The notes beneath the pieces are model-generated. The model did not search any database, was not told the DNA's origin, and saw nothing but the letters and a program-made list of their open reading frames with translations. From positions 1 to 7,869 of the forward strand of contig CAMJVA010000072.1 of the NCBI GenBank assembly GCA_946409145.1: a DNA stretch of 7,869 nt, given 5' to 3'. Source of the DNA: an uncultured Enterococcus sp. GTDB lineage: Bacteria; Bacillota; Bacilli; Lactobacillales; Enterococcaceae. Of the stretch, positions 1-5,699 are shown one piece after another (position 1 is the first letter of the stretch; each line of letters opens with the position of its first letter). The translations under genes were made by a program, and so were the position numbers.

Positions 1-491
1 TAAATTTTTTCTGGATGTGAGAGATTTTCCCCAATTTTTATCCCGTAACTTACAATACCTATGAGAGCAATAAGGAAAAAACCAATGCGCCGCCATAAAG
101 GTAAGGGGCCCACTAAATTATGGGCAAAAGTATCTACAAAAATCAAAGCGAAAAATCCCAAAAAGAAAATAAACATTAAAATACTTGGAATGAGTTGTGC
201 TAAATAATGAAACCAAGGAAGATGGCAGTTGAAAAGTTCGAACAAAAGATCAAATCCTTTGAAAAGAACAGCTAAAAATAATGCAAAAACAACAAATAAT
301 CCAATTGCTAAAGGAAAATTACCCTCTAAAAGACTAGAGAACATTCCATAAGTGACAATAAAAAGGCAGACTAAGAAAAAAAGCAGCGGAATAATAATCA
401 AGACTCGAGCAATTTTTTTGGGAATTTTTTTAATATAGTACAAAAAAATGGCTAAAATAATTCCTGTTAAAATTTTAAATAACCAAGACAT
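1..491 (-). CDS. Multi-pass membrane protein of unknown function, 3' end cut by window edge
   Basis: An open frame reads leftward from ATG at 491..489 to the window edge with no stop, giving 163 visible residues. The start is set by a strong ribosome site (GGAGG at 499..503, seven bases before ATG). The protein is almost entirely hydrophobic, with about five likely membrane helices near residues 3-20, 27-50, 60-85, 97-120 and 134-151. Basic clusters (K21-K26, R134-R135) mark probable cytoplasmic loops. The last visible bases are TA, so the next codon is a stop, Tyr, or similar TAN codon, and the protein may end right here. It has its own promoter at 518..546 but may also be reached by read-through from the acetyltransferase gene upstream. 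I do not recognise the family. Being a real gene is well supported by ribosome site, promoter and uninterrupted frame; its function is unknown. Confidence 0.8.
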   Translation of the reverse strand, partial: MSWLFKILTGIILAIFLYYIKKIPKKIARVLIIIPLLFFLVCLFIVTYGMFSSLLEGNFPLAIGLFVVFALFLAVLFKGFDLLFELFNCHLPWFHYLAQLIPSILMFIFFLGFFALIFVDTFAHNLVGPLPLWRRIGFFLIALIGIVSYGIKIGENLSHPEKI

Positions 492-517
492 CCTCTCACC
501 TCCGAAAATTTTTTCTT

Positions 518-546
518 AGTATAGCACAGAGAAAAAACCTCGTCAG
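518..546 (-). promoter_or_regulatory. Sigma-A type promoter with extended -10
   Basis: Read on the minus strand, CTGACG (546..541) and TATACT (523..518) are separated by exactly 17 bases. A TG one base ahead of the -10 box makes it an extended -10. Transcription would start around 511, leaving a short leader with the ribosome site of the membrane protein gene at 1..491. Confidence 0.75.
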
Positions 547-576
547 TATAAATTTAAAATAATTAATGTGACTCAA

Positions 577-1107
577 TTAAATATCAGAAAATGGTTGAGC
601 ATAGTGAATGGTTCCTGAACTATTTTTCAAAGAATTTGGGAAAAGTTCTTTAATCATAAACGCCTCATCAGGGGCTTCAAAGGGTGGAAAAATATGATAC
701 GTGCTAGCTTTGACATAGCCAAATTTTGGATAATAAGTGGGATGCCCTAAGATACTAATAAAAGGATAGCCTAAACTTTTCCCCCGAGTTTCTAGTTCTC
801 GCAAGATTTTTTCGCCGATTTTTTGTCCTTGAAAGTTGGGACTGACAGCAAGAGGAGCTAAGACTAAACCAGTTAGACTTTTTCCTGAAGTGTTTAAAAC
901 TTCAACTTTACTTAAAAGACCGTAACCCAGTAAAATGTTATTTTCTTTAGCTACAATTTCTAATTCTGGCAAGTAACTTTCATCTTCGCGAATTTTTTCC
1001 ACCAGTTCGGCTTCATTTCCATACCCGTGTTCGCTTAAAGTAAACGCTTCTTTCACTAAAGTGGCAATCTTTTCGTAATCTTCCAGTCTAGCTGTTTGAA
1101 TTTCCAT
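577..1107 (-). CDS. GNAT family N-acetyltransferase, YhbS type
   Basis: This 176-residue protein is a predicted acetyl-CoA-dependent N-acetyltransferase of the GNAT superfamily, closest in style to YhbS (COG3153). The acetyl-CoA binding segment is at residues 83-98, where LAPLAVSP is followed by Q93-G94-Q95-K96-I97-G98. The YhbS-like stretch G121-H-P-x-Y-Y-x-x-F-G-Y131 lies in the C-terminal half. The length is normal for the family and the domain fills the protein. Start ATG at 1107..1105 is preceded by AGGAGG with eight bases between GGAGG and ATG. The natural substrate is not known for this family and cannot be read from sequence. The gene is monocistronic or leads into the membrane protein gene at 1..491: no terminator is visible in the 85-bp gap, though that gap holds a second promoter. 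It is divergent from the gene at 1236. Confidence 0.9.
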   Translation of the reverse strand: MEIQTARLEDYEKIATLVKEAFTLSEHGYGNEAELVEKIREDESYLPELEIVAKENNILLGYGLLSKVEVLNTSGKSLTGLVLAPLAVSPNFQGQKIGEKILRELETRGKSLGYPFISILGHPTYYPKFGYVKASTYHIFPPFEAPDEAFMIKELFPNSLKNSSGTIHYAQPFSDI

Positions 1108-1130
1108 ATTAATTTCCTCCTGTTTTCCTT

Positions 1131-1159
1131 ATTGTAAAATACTTTTAAAATATTCCCAA
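1131..1159 (-). promoter_or_regulatory. Sigma-A type promoter for the YhbS-like acetyltransferase
   Basis: On the minus strand TTGGGA (1159..1154) and TACAAT (1136..1131) are 17 bases apart. The start of transcription would fall near 1124, just ahead of the ribosome site at 1116..1121. The spacer holds an AT-rich near-palindrome centred on TTTTAAAA (1143..1150), which could be a binding site but is compositionally cheap. Confidence 0.7.
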
Positions 1160-1189
1160 CAATGACTATAACTAAAATAAAAAAGAGCT

Positions 1190-1195
1190 TATACT
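1190..1195 (+). promoter_or_regulatory. Candidate -10 box for the unit starting at 1236
   Basis: TATACT lies 40 bases before the ATG at 1236 and ahead of a good ribosome site (1221..1228). No good -35 is found at 17 bases; ATGACT at 1162..1167 is 22 bases away. An imperfect dyad ACTAA-N7-TTAGT (1193..1209) overlaps the box and the expected start site. The position in the divergent gap suits a promoter, but the evidence is only a single hexamer. Confidence 0.4.
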
Positions 1196-1235
1196 AAATT
1201 AAAATTAGTGAAAGCTAAAAAGAAAGGAATAAAAA

Positions 1236-1529
1236 ATGAAAAACCCGCGAAATATCACAGCATTTTTAGTTTTAGCTATCTTGTTGCTTGTTGTTGCAGG
1301 TGATTTTTTCCAAGTGAAAGCCTTAGTTTATGCCAGTCTGTGGGTTTTAGTTTTAGTGTGTCTATACTCAAGTTATCAAATTGGTATCAAGAAACGATAT
1401 GATTTTTTAAGTATTAATCTAGGATCTTCTTGGGCCTATTTTGTCAGTGTTCTTTTGGTGATTATTAGTTTTGGCTTAACTACTTGGATTATTCAACTTA
1501 TGATTTATGACCTTCCATTGAAATACTAA
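1236..1529 (+). CDS. Small three-helix membrane protein of unknown function
   Basis: A 97-residue hydrophobic protein with three probable membrane helices near residues 8-22, 28-48 and 67-92, joined by a short basic loop (K52-K53-R54) that should lie in the cytoplasm. The start ATG has the ribosome site AGAAAGGA (1221..1228) seven bases upstream. The stop is 21 bases before the next gene, whose ribosome site fills that gap, so the two are very probably cotranscribed. I do not recognise a family and see no catalytic motif. It opens the plus-strand unit and is divergent from the YhbS-like gene. The clean ribosome site and coupling argue for a real gene; the role is unknown. Confidence 0.8.
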   Translation: MKNPRNITAFLVLAILLLVVAGDFFQVKALVYASLWVLVLVCLYSSYQIGIKKRYDFLSINLGSSWAYFVSVLLVIISFGLTTWIIQLMIYDLPLKY

Positions 1530-1550
1530 ATTTTCCAGAAAGGAGTTTTT

Positions 1551-2573
1551 ATGAAATTAGAAAAAATTTTTCCAAAAGATAAAGAGCTTTTGACAAAAAT
1601 TCTCACGGATTCATTTAATTTTGACACAAAACGTTATTTTGGTAAAGATGCTGAAGGTGGACCTCCTGGTTACAATGATGGTTCTTTAACAGAGAAAATT
1701 TTACAAAACCAACGGTATCATTCTTATTTTGTAAAAGTCCATGAAGTGATTGGTTTTATTTCTATTGATATTTTTGCTCGAGAAGTGCGTTATTTTTGCT
1801 TGCTTCCAAAATACATTGGACAAGGTTATGGAACAAAAATTTGGCAGATGGTGGAAAATATTTACGGAAAAGATGATTGGTTTTTAGAAACTCCGGATTA
1901 TTCCGTGGCCAATCATTATTTTTATGAAAAATTAGGTTTTAAAAAAGTTGGAGAAAAACCTTACACCAAAGAAGATTCTTCTTTTATTTTTCAAAAGGTA
2001 AATGGTGGAAAATTGAATTTTCCCACAGTGAGAAAATTAATTGCTGAAAATGAAGAATTTCTAGAAATATTGCACATTGTAGAAACATTACAGTTAAAAG
2101 ATGCCTGGGTAGCTGCTGGCACCTTGCGGAATTTTTTGTGGAATAGTTTATTAGAAACTCCTGTATTGGATCACGAAAACGATGTGGATGTGGTCTTTTT
2201 TGATCCAGCAACTTCTTACGAAAAGACCATGTTAATTGAGAAAAAATTAAAAGAAAATTATCCTAAATTTAACTGGGAAGTGCGCAATCAAGTGGATATG
2301 CACAAGCATAATCCCAACACACCACCTTATTTTTCCACTGGGGATGCTATTTCAAAATATCCTGAGCGTTGTACCGCTGTAGGGGTGCGCTTGAACAATG
2401 AGAAAATAGAACTTTTTGCCCCTTATGGTTTTTCAGATATTGCCGAGTTTTTAATTTCTCCTACACCACATTTTTTAGCAGATGAAAAAAGAAGAGCTGT
2501 TTATAATCAGCGGGTGAAAGAAAAAAATTGGCAAAAAAAATATCCTATACACATTCAATGGGCAGAAAAATAG
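1551..2573 (+). CDS. Fusion of GNAT acetyltransferase and NTP_transf_6 nucleotidyltransferase domain
   Basis: This 340-residue protein joins two domains. Residues 1 to about 150 are a GNAT domain: G36-G-P-P-G-Y41 near the front (a stretch I associate with one GNAT subgroup), the acetyl-CoA loop G90-Q-G-Y-G-T95, and A120-N-x-x-F-Y-E-K-L-G-F130 at the end. Residues about 160-340 match the nucleotidyltransferase-fold family COG3575/PF06042 (formerly DUF925): A189-G-x-x-R-N194, the acidic D211-V-D213 followed by F-F-D218, W242-x-V-x-N-Q247 with M250-H251, then Y270-P-E and T275-A-V-G-V-R280, and A290-P-Y-G293. The two aspartates resemble the metal-binding pair of the polymerase-beta superfamily, and they are intact. 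Substrates of both domains are unknown. Ribosome site GAAAGGAG (1538..1545) is five bases before ATG. No frame break lies between the domains, so the fusion is genuine in this sequence. Confidence 0.9.
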   Translation: MKLEKIFPKDKELLTKILTDSFNFDTKRYFGKDAEGGPPGYNDGSLTEKILQNQRYHSYFVKVHEVIGFISIDIFAREVRYFCLLPKYIGQGYGTKIWQMVENIYGKDDWFLETPDYSVANHYFYEKLGFKKVGEKPYTKEDSSFIFQKVNGGKLNFPTVRKLIAENEEFLEILHIVETLQLKDAWVAAGTLRNFLWNSLLETPVLDHENDVDVVFFDPATSYEKTMLIEKKLKENYPKFNWEVRNQVDMHKHNPNTPPYFSTGDAISKYPERCTAVGVRLNNEKIELFAPYGFSDIAEFLISPTPHFLADEKRRAVYNQRVKEKNWQKKYPIHIQWAEK

Positions 2574-2575
2574 CC

Positions 2576-2621
2576 AAAAATTATTTAAATGTTGTAGGAT
2601 TAGTTGAAAAAATTATTTAAA
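2576..2621 (+). repeat. Short direct repeat AAAAATTATTTAAA
   Basis: The 14-base string occurs at 2576..2589 and again at 2608..2621, an exact 32-base period, in the gap between the fusion gene and the channel gene. No clear promoter or terminator is seen in this gap. The repeat is very AT-rich and may be chance. Confidence 0.4.
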
Positions 2622-2634
2622 AGAAGGTGGAAAA

Positions 2635-3234
2635 ATGTCAAAAACACGTATTGAAGCGTTCACTGATGCGGTGATTGCCATTGTCATGACCTTGTTAGTT
2701 TTAGGTTTAAAGGAGCCTAATGGCGATACTTGGATGGCCTTTGAGGGAAAATGGCATGAATTTTTAATTTATTTAATTAGTTTTATTTCTTTAGGAGTTT
2801 ACTGGAACAATCACCACCACTTGTTTCATATTGTAAAAAAAGTGGATGGTTGGGTCTTGTGGGCGAATAATTTATTTATTTTAATGGCGACACTTTTTCC
2901 CTTTGCTACTAATTGGGTAATGGATCACCCCACGTCTTTGGCACCGCAATTATTATATGGAATAGTTATTTTAGGAGCTGACCTTAGTTATTTAATTTTA
3001 GGAAAAGCTTTAGTTTCCGTTAATGGAAAGAATTCTCCTGTGGGGCATTTATTTCAAAATTATCGGAAAATGCAACTCACCTTATTGTTAAATATTCTGG
3101 CTCTTTTGTGCGGTTGGCTTATTCACCCAGTGGCTGTTTTAGTCATTAATGGTTTAATGCTTACTATGTGGTTTATTCCTGAAAAAAAGGTGGAAAAATT
3201 TATTCGGCAAGAAAATGAAAAGAAGAATTACTAA
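2635..3234 (+). CDS. TMEM175/DUF1211 family potassium channel subunit
   Basis: A 199-residue membrane protein matching the bacterial TMEM175 (DUF1211) family, whose studied members form potassium-conducting tetramers with one six-helix repeat per subunit. The family signature R-x-x-x-F-S/T-D sits at residues 5-11 (R5, F9, T10, D11) at the head of helix 1, followed by the conserved threonine-containing helix (T19-L-L-V-L). Here threonine replaces the commoner serine. Helices fall near 6-24, 42-58, 73-93, 103-123, 145-162 and 164-181, the expected six. W57-N-N-H-H-H-x-F and N78-x-x-x-x-L-x-x-x-x-P89-F follow family style. The charged tail should be cytoplasmic. Ribosome site GAAGGTGG (2623..2630) is four bases before ATG. 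With no terminator in the 61-bp gap upstream, it may be the last gene of the unit from 1236. Ion selectivity is inferred from the family. Confidence 0.88.
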   Translation: MSKTRIEAFTDAVIAIVMTLLVLGLKEPNGDTWMAFEGKWHEFLIYLISFISLGVYWNNHHHLFHIVKKVDGWVLWANNLFILMATLFPFATNWVMDHPTSLAPQLLYGIVILGADLSYLILGKALVSVNGKNSPVGHLFQNYRKMQLTLLLNILALLCGWLIHPVAVLVINGLMLTMWFIPEKKVEKFIRQENEKKNY

Positions 3235-3250
3235 AAGTAGTTCTTTTTTT
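3220..3250 (+). terminator. Intrinsic terminator overlapping the channel gene's stop codon
   Basis: AGAATTAC (3224..3231) pairs with GTAGTTCT (3237..3244), eight base pairs with one T-G wobble, around a five-base loop TAAAA. It extends outward through A-T pairs into a seven-T run (3244..3250). The left arm and loop include the last codons and the TAA (3232..3234) of the channel gene. Confidence 0.8.
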
Positions 3251-3261
3251 ATTTCTCTTTT

Positions 3262-3277
3262 GTAAACTATATTTTAC
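3262..3277. promoter_or_regulatory. Candidate operator dyad GTAAA-N6-TTTAC
   Basis: A perfect five-base inverted repeat with a six-base spacer overlaps the -35 box (3273..3278) of the XRE gene's promoter. This is where an autoregulating XRE protein would be expected to bind. Arms are short and AT-rich, so chance is possible. Confidence 0.4.
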
Positions 3278-3301
3278 TTTTTGACGGTTATATTTTATAC
3301 T
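3273..3301 (+). promoter_or_regulatory. Promoter of the XRE / membrane protein / mmcQ-like / dus unit
   Basis: TTTACT (3273..3278) and TATACT (3296..3301) are 17 bases apart. A closer TTGACG lies at 3281..3286, but its spacing to TATACT (nine bases) is too short. Transcription near 3308 would leave a leader of only about 16 bases with the ribosome site AAAGGAGA (3311..3318). Confidence 0.6.
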
Positions 3302-3323
3302 GAAAATAAAAAAGGAGATAGTT

Positions 3324-3518
3324 ATGGGGAATAATAAGTTAAAAGCCTTGCGTGCCCTTTATAATCTGACGCAAAATGACTTAGCAAAAGAAATTGGCGT
3401 TTCCCGGCAAACGATTTACGCTCTTGAAAAGGGACAATACAATCCCACCTTAGAGTTATGTGTTAAAATTTGTAAATTTTTCAATGTGACGTTAAATGAT
3501 TTATTTTGGGAGGGGTAG
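3324..3518 (+). CDS. Small XRE (Cro/CI type) transcriptional regulator
   Basis: At 64 residues this is little more than one helix-turn-helix domain of the HTH_3/XRE family. Helix 2 starts at T16-Q17-x-x-L-A21, the turn is G25-V26-S27, and the recognition helix is R28-Q-T-I-Y-A-L-E-K-G37. It is followed by the typical Y39-N-P-T-L and the final helix ending in L56-x-D-L-F. There is no ligand-binding or dimerisation extension, so any signal must come through a partner. The stop is one base before the ATG of the membrane protein gene at 3520, and that gene's ribosome site lies within the last codons here, indicating translational coupling. Such XRE/membrane pairs recur in Firmicutes. Autoregulation through the dyad at 3262..3277 is plausible but inferred. 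Confidence 0.92.
   Translation: MGNNKLKALRALYNLTQNDLAKEIGVSRQTIYALEKGQYNPTLELCVKICKFFNVTLNDLFWEG
3508..3515 (+). promoter_or_regulatory. Ribosome site inside the XRE gene that fixes the next start
   Basis: GGGAGGGG ends four bases before the ATG at 3520, within the last codons of the XRE gene. It supports 3520 as the true start of the membrane protein gene rather than the longer in-frame ATG at 3496, which has no ribosome site and would overlap the XRE gene by 23 bases. Confidence 0.75.
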
Positions 3519-3519
3519 C

Positions 3520-3960
3520 ATGTTTGAAAAAGATATGGATGAGCGAATGATTAGTTTTCGCCAAAAAGGAATTATTTTTGGAATCAAAATTTTTATTATT
3601 TTATTGGTAATAAAAGATATTTTAGTGGATTTTTCTCTTTTAAGTTTTACTGGAAGTCAAACTATTGTAGATTTAATTTTTCTTTTAATTGGTACTTTTT
3701 CTGGCATGGTTTACTTGATTAAACAAGGCGCTATTCAAGATAGTTATTTATTAAAAGCGTGGAAATCTTTTATTTTATTAGCGGGATTTACGATGATTTG
3801 GACGTTGCCTGATTTATTTGCTAAAAAACCGCTGATGGTAGAAAATTTAGTCACCATGAGTTTTCTAAAAATTATTTTAACAGTAGTAGTGATCTTGTTT
3901 GCTATTTATATGTATTTGCAAAAAGGACGCGTGGAAAAAGAGTTAGAAAAAGAGGAATAA
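3520..3960 (+). CDS. Four-helix membrane protein paired with the XRE regulator
   Basis: A 146-residue membrane protein with a short charged head (E3-K-D-M-D-E-R9), four probable helices near 17-37, 48-67, 83-100 and 112-133, and a highly charged cytoplasmic tail rich in K and E (135-146). The D-E-R head followed by a basic stretch resembles membrane proteins often found next to small XRE regulators in Firmicutes; I cannot name the Pfam family with confidence. The start is taken at 3520 on the strength of the ribosome site at 3508..3515. One base separates it from the XRE stop and one base separates its stop from the next ATG, whose ribosome site (AGAGGA, 3951..3956) lies in its last codons. 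Tight coupling suggests it works with the XRE protein, perhaps holding it at the membrane or controlling its activity; this is inference. Confidence 0.85.
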   Translation: MFEKDMDERMISFRQKGIIFGIKIFIILLVIKDILVDFSLLSFTGSQTIVDLIFLLIGTFSGMVYLIKQGAIQDSYLLKAWKSFILLAGFTMIWTLPDLFAKKPLMVENLVTMSFLKIILTVVVILFAIYMYLQKGRVEKELEKEE

Positions 3961-3961
3961 A

Positions 3962-4624
3962 ATGCTTGATTTAAATAAAATTTTTCAATATCAAAGGCCC
4001 AATGTGAATAAGCTAAAAGCGTTTGGTTTTACTAAACAGGGTGAAAATTATGAAATCCGTCAGGCAATTTTAAATAATTCTTTCGAGTTTTTATTAATTA
4101 TCGGGAAAAATTTCTCTGATTACCAAGTTTTTGATAAAGCCACCAAGGAAGAATATTTACTTATTAAAACTAGTCATTCAGGAAGCTTCGTTGGAGAAAT
4201 GGCTGAAGAATGCGAAAAATTTTTAGCGGAAGTTTTGCAAAATTGTTTTGAACAAGACATCTTTAAAGAAGATAAAACGAAAAAACTAGTAACGTGGATT
4301 GAACATGAGTATCAAGTGACACCAGAATTTCCCTGGGAAAAATCTCCAGATTATGCGGTCTTTCGCCACGAAAATAATCAAAAATGGTTTGCACTTCTCA
4401 TGGTGTTACCTGGGGTGAAATTAAGTCCTGAATTACCTCAAAAAATCGAAGTGCTGAATTTAAAAGGAAATCCAGAAAAAATTTTACAGCGGATAGACAA
4501 CAAGCATATTTTTAAGGCGTATCACATGAATAAAAAATATTGGTATTCTATTTATCTAAATGATGATTTACCTGATGAAATTTTGTTTGAATTATTGAAA
4601 GAAAGTTTTTTGTTAACTCAGTAA
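3962..4624 (+). CDS. YjbR/MmcQ family protein, 220-residue two-part form
   Basis: The C-terminal half (about residues 120-220) is a clear YjbR/MmcQ domain (PF04237, CyaY-like fold): P124-W-x-x-x-P129-x-Y-A-V-F-R135, K141-W-F-A-L145, V164-L-N-L-K168, and A186-Y-H-M-N-K191 with W194. The family is often labelled 'DNA-binding' from its fold and one structural study; its molecular function is not settled. The N-terminal half (1 to about 115) holds a separate region with F57-D-x-A-T-x-E-E-Y-L-L-I68 and an aromatic-rich segment. I recall this long form in other Lactobacillales, so the length is probably not a recent fusion. No membrane helix is present, so it should be cytoplasmic. It starts one base after the membrane protein gene and precedes a tRNA-modification gene by 40 bases. 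Confidence 0.88.
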   Translation: MLDLNKIFQYQRPNVNKLKAFGFTKQGENYEIRQAILNNSFEFLLIIGKNFSDYQVFDKATKEEYLLIKTSHSGSFVGEMAEECEKFLAEVLQNCFEQDIFKEDKTKKLVTWIEHEYQVTPEFPWEKSPDYAVFRHENNQKWFALLMVLPGVKLSPELPQKIEVLNLKGNPEKILQRIDNKHIFKAYHMNKKYWYSIYLNDDLPDEILFELLKESFLLTQ

Positions 4625-4647
4625 AAATAAATGAAAAAATTTAACTT

Positions 4648-4655
4648 AAAGGAAG
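4648..4655 (+). promoter_or_regulatory. Ribosome site selecting the GTG start of the Dus gene
   Basis: AAAGGAAG ends nine bases before GTG at 4665. No in-frame ATG with a ribosome site exists before the conserved A16-P-M core, and the first in-frame ATG (codon 18) would cut into the FMN-binding region, so the GTG is needed. Confidence 0.65.
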
Positions 4656-4664
4656 TGTCTTAGT

Positions 4665-5627
4665 GTGGAAAATTTTTGGGCAACGTTAAAAAAGCCCTTC
4701 TTTATTTTAGCGCCCATGGAAGATGTGACAGATGTGGTTTTTCGCCACGTGGTGCAAAAAGCCAGTCCTCCTGATGTTTTTTTTACAGAATTTACCAATG
4801 CAGAAAGTTTTTGTCATCCAAAAGGCATGGACAGTGTGCGTGGACGGTTGCTTTTTACAGAAGATGAACAACCCATGGTGGCTCATATTTGGGGAGATCA
4901 GCCGGAAAATTTTGCAAAAATGAGCGTGTCCTTAAAAGAAATGGGTTTTCAAGGTATTGATATTAATATGGGATGCCCTGTGCCTAATGTGGCTGAAAAG
5001 GGAAAAGGAAGTGGCTTAATTAAACGGCCAGAAGTGGCAGCAAAATTAATTCAAAGTGCAAAAAATTCCGGTCTACCTGTAAGTGTGAAAACTCGTGTAG
5101 GATTTTATGAAACAAAAGAAATGGTTCCTTGGATCAGTCATTTATTGCGGCAAAATTTAGCTAATTTAACCGTTCATCTAAGAACGCGAGAAGAAATGAG
5201 TAAAGTTCCTGCTCATTATGAATTAATTCCAGAAATTTTAAAGTTAAGAGATGAAATTGCTCCTCAGACTTTAATTACGATTAATGGAGATGTTTTAAAT
5301 CGCAAAGAAGGCCTTGAATTGGCGGAAAAATATCCAATAGACGGCATTATGATTGGACGAGGGATTTTTAAAAATCCTTTTGCCTTTGAAAAAACACCTC
5401 AAGAACATTCCACGAAAGAATTTTTAGAGTTGTTGAAATACCATTTAGATTTACACGACAAATATCACCAAGATATTCCGCGAAATATTGTGGGACTACA
5501 TCGTTTTTTCAAAATTTATTTGAAAGGTTTCCCTGGGGCCAACGATCTTCGAATTGCCTTAATGGAAACAAAATCCACCGAAGAAGTCAGAAAAATTATT
5601 GCTCAATTTGAAAAAGAATATTTTTAA
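4665..5627 (+). CDS. tRNA-dihydrouridine synthase family flavoprotein
   Basis: This 320-residue protein is a Dus-family enzyme, which reduces specific uridines in tRNA to dihydrouridine using FMN and NADPH. Visible hallmarks are A16-P-M-E-D20-x-T-D near the N-terminus, N101-M-G-C104-P with the catalytic cysteine C104, S140-V-K142-T-R, H171-L-R-T-R, G208-D209 and the phosphate-binding I230-G-R-G-x-x-x-N-P238. All expected active-site residues are present and the length is normal. After H-L-R-T-R the sequence continues E-E-M-S-K-V-P-A-H184, unlike the usual Y-x-G pattern of DusA/B/C, suggesting a distinct Firmicute subgroup. Start is GTG, supported by the site at 4648..4655. It is the last gene before a terminator and, with no visible internal promoter, is probably cotranscribed with the XRE, membrane and MmcQ-like genes. 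Confidence 0.93.
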   Translation: MENFWATLKKPFFILAPMEDVTDVVFRHVVQKASPPDVFFTEFTNAESFCHPKGMDSVRGRLLFTEDEQPMVAHIWGDQPENFAKMSVSLKEMGFQGIDINMGCPVPNVAEKGKGSGLIKRPEVAAKLIQSAKNSGLPVSVKTRVGFYETKEMVPWISHLLRQNLANLTVHLRTREEMSKVPAHYELIPEILKLRDEIAPQTLITINGDVLNRKEGLELAEKYPIDGIMIGRGIFKNPFAFEKTPQEHSTKEFLELLKYHLDLHDKYHQDIPRNIVGLHRFFKIYLKGFPGANDLRIALMETKSTEEVRKIIAQFEKEYF

Positions 5628-5644
5628 TTTTGGATCTAAGATTT

Positions 5645-5683
5645 AAGGGAGTGGGACATAATTATATCTCATTCTCTTTTTTT
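5645..5683 (+). terminator. Intrinsic terminator with GGGAGTGGGA stem
   Basis: AGGGAGTGGGA (5646..5656) pairs with TCTCATTCTCT (5667..5677): eleven pairs, three of them G-U wobbles, with a ten-base loop CATAATTATA, followed by a seven-T run (5677..5683). It lies 17 bases after the Dus stop. The wobble-rich stem would be much weaker on the opposite strand. The GGGAGTGGGACA string resembles hairpins I recall in enterococcal and staphylococcal intergenic regions. Confidence 0.8.
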
Positions 5684-5699
5684 ATCCTTTACAATAATA

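Noticed and set aside
1984..2211. Minus-strand open frame of 75 codons
   Set aside because: It lies entirely opposite the nucleotidyltransferase domain of the fusion gene, whose conserved motifs show the plus strand is coding; no family resemblance.
3281..3301. TTGACG paired with TATACT as the XRE promoter
   Set aside because: Only nine bases separate them, far too few for a sigma-A promoter; TTTACT at 3273 gives the correct 17.
3496..3519. Longer start for the membrane protein paired with the XRE gene
   Set aside because: The ATG at 3496 has no ribosome site and overlaps the XRE gene; the ATG at 3520 has GGGAGGGG just ahead of it.
3324..3960. XRE plus small membrane protein read as a toxin-antitoxin module
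   Set aside because: The membrane protein is 146 residues with four helices and a charged tail, unlike small membrane toxins, and the pair is followed by housekeeping-type genes in one unit.
4732..4923. Plus-strand open frame of 63 codons in another frame
   Set aside because: It is inside the Dus gene, overlapping conserved Dus residues; an out-of-frame shadow.
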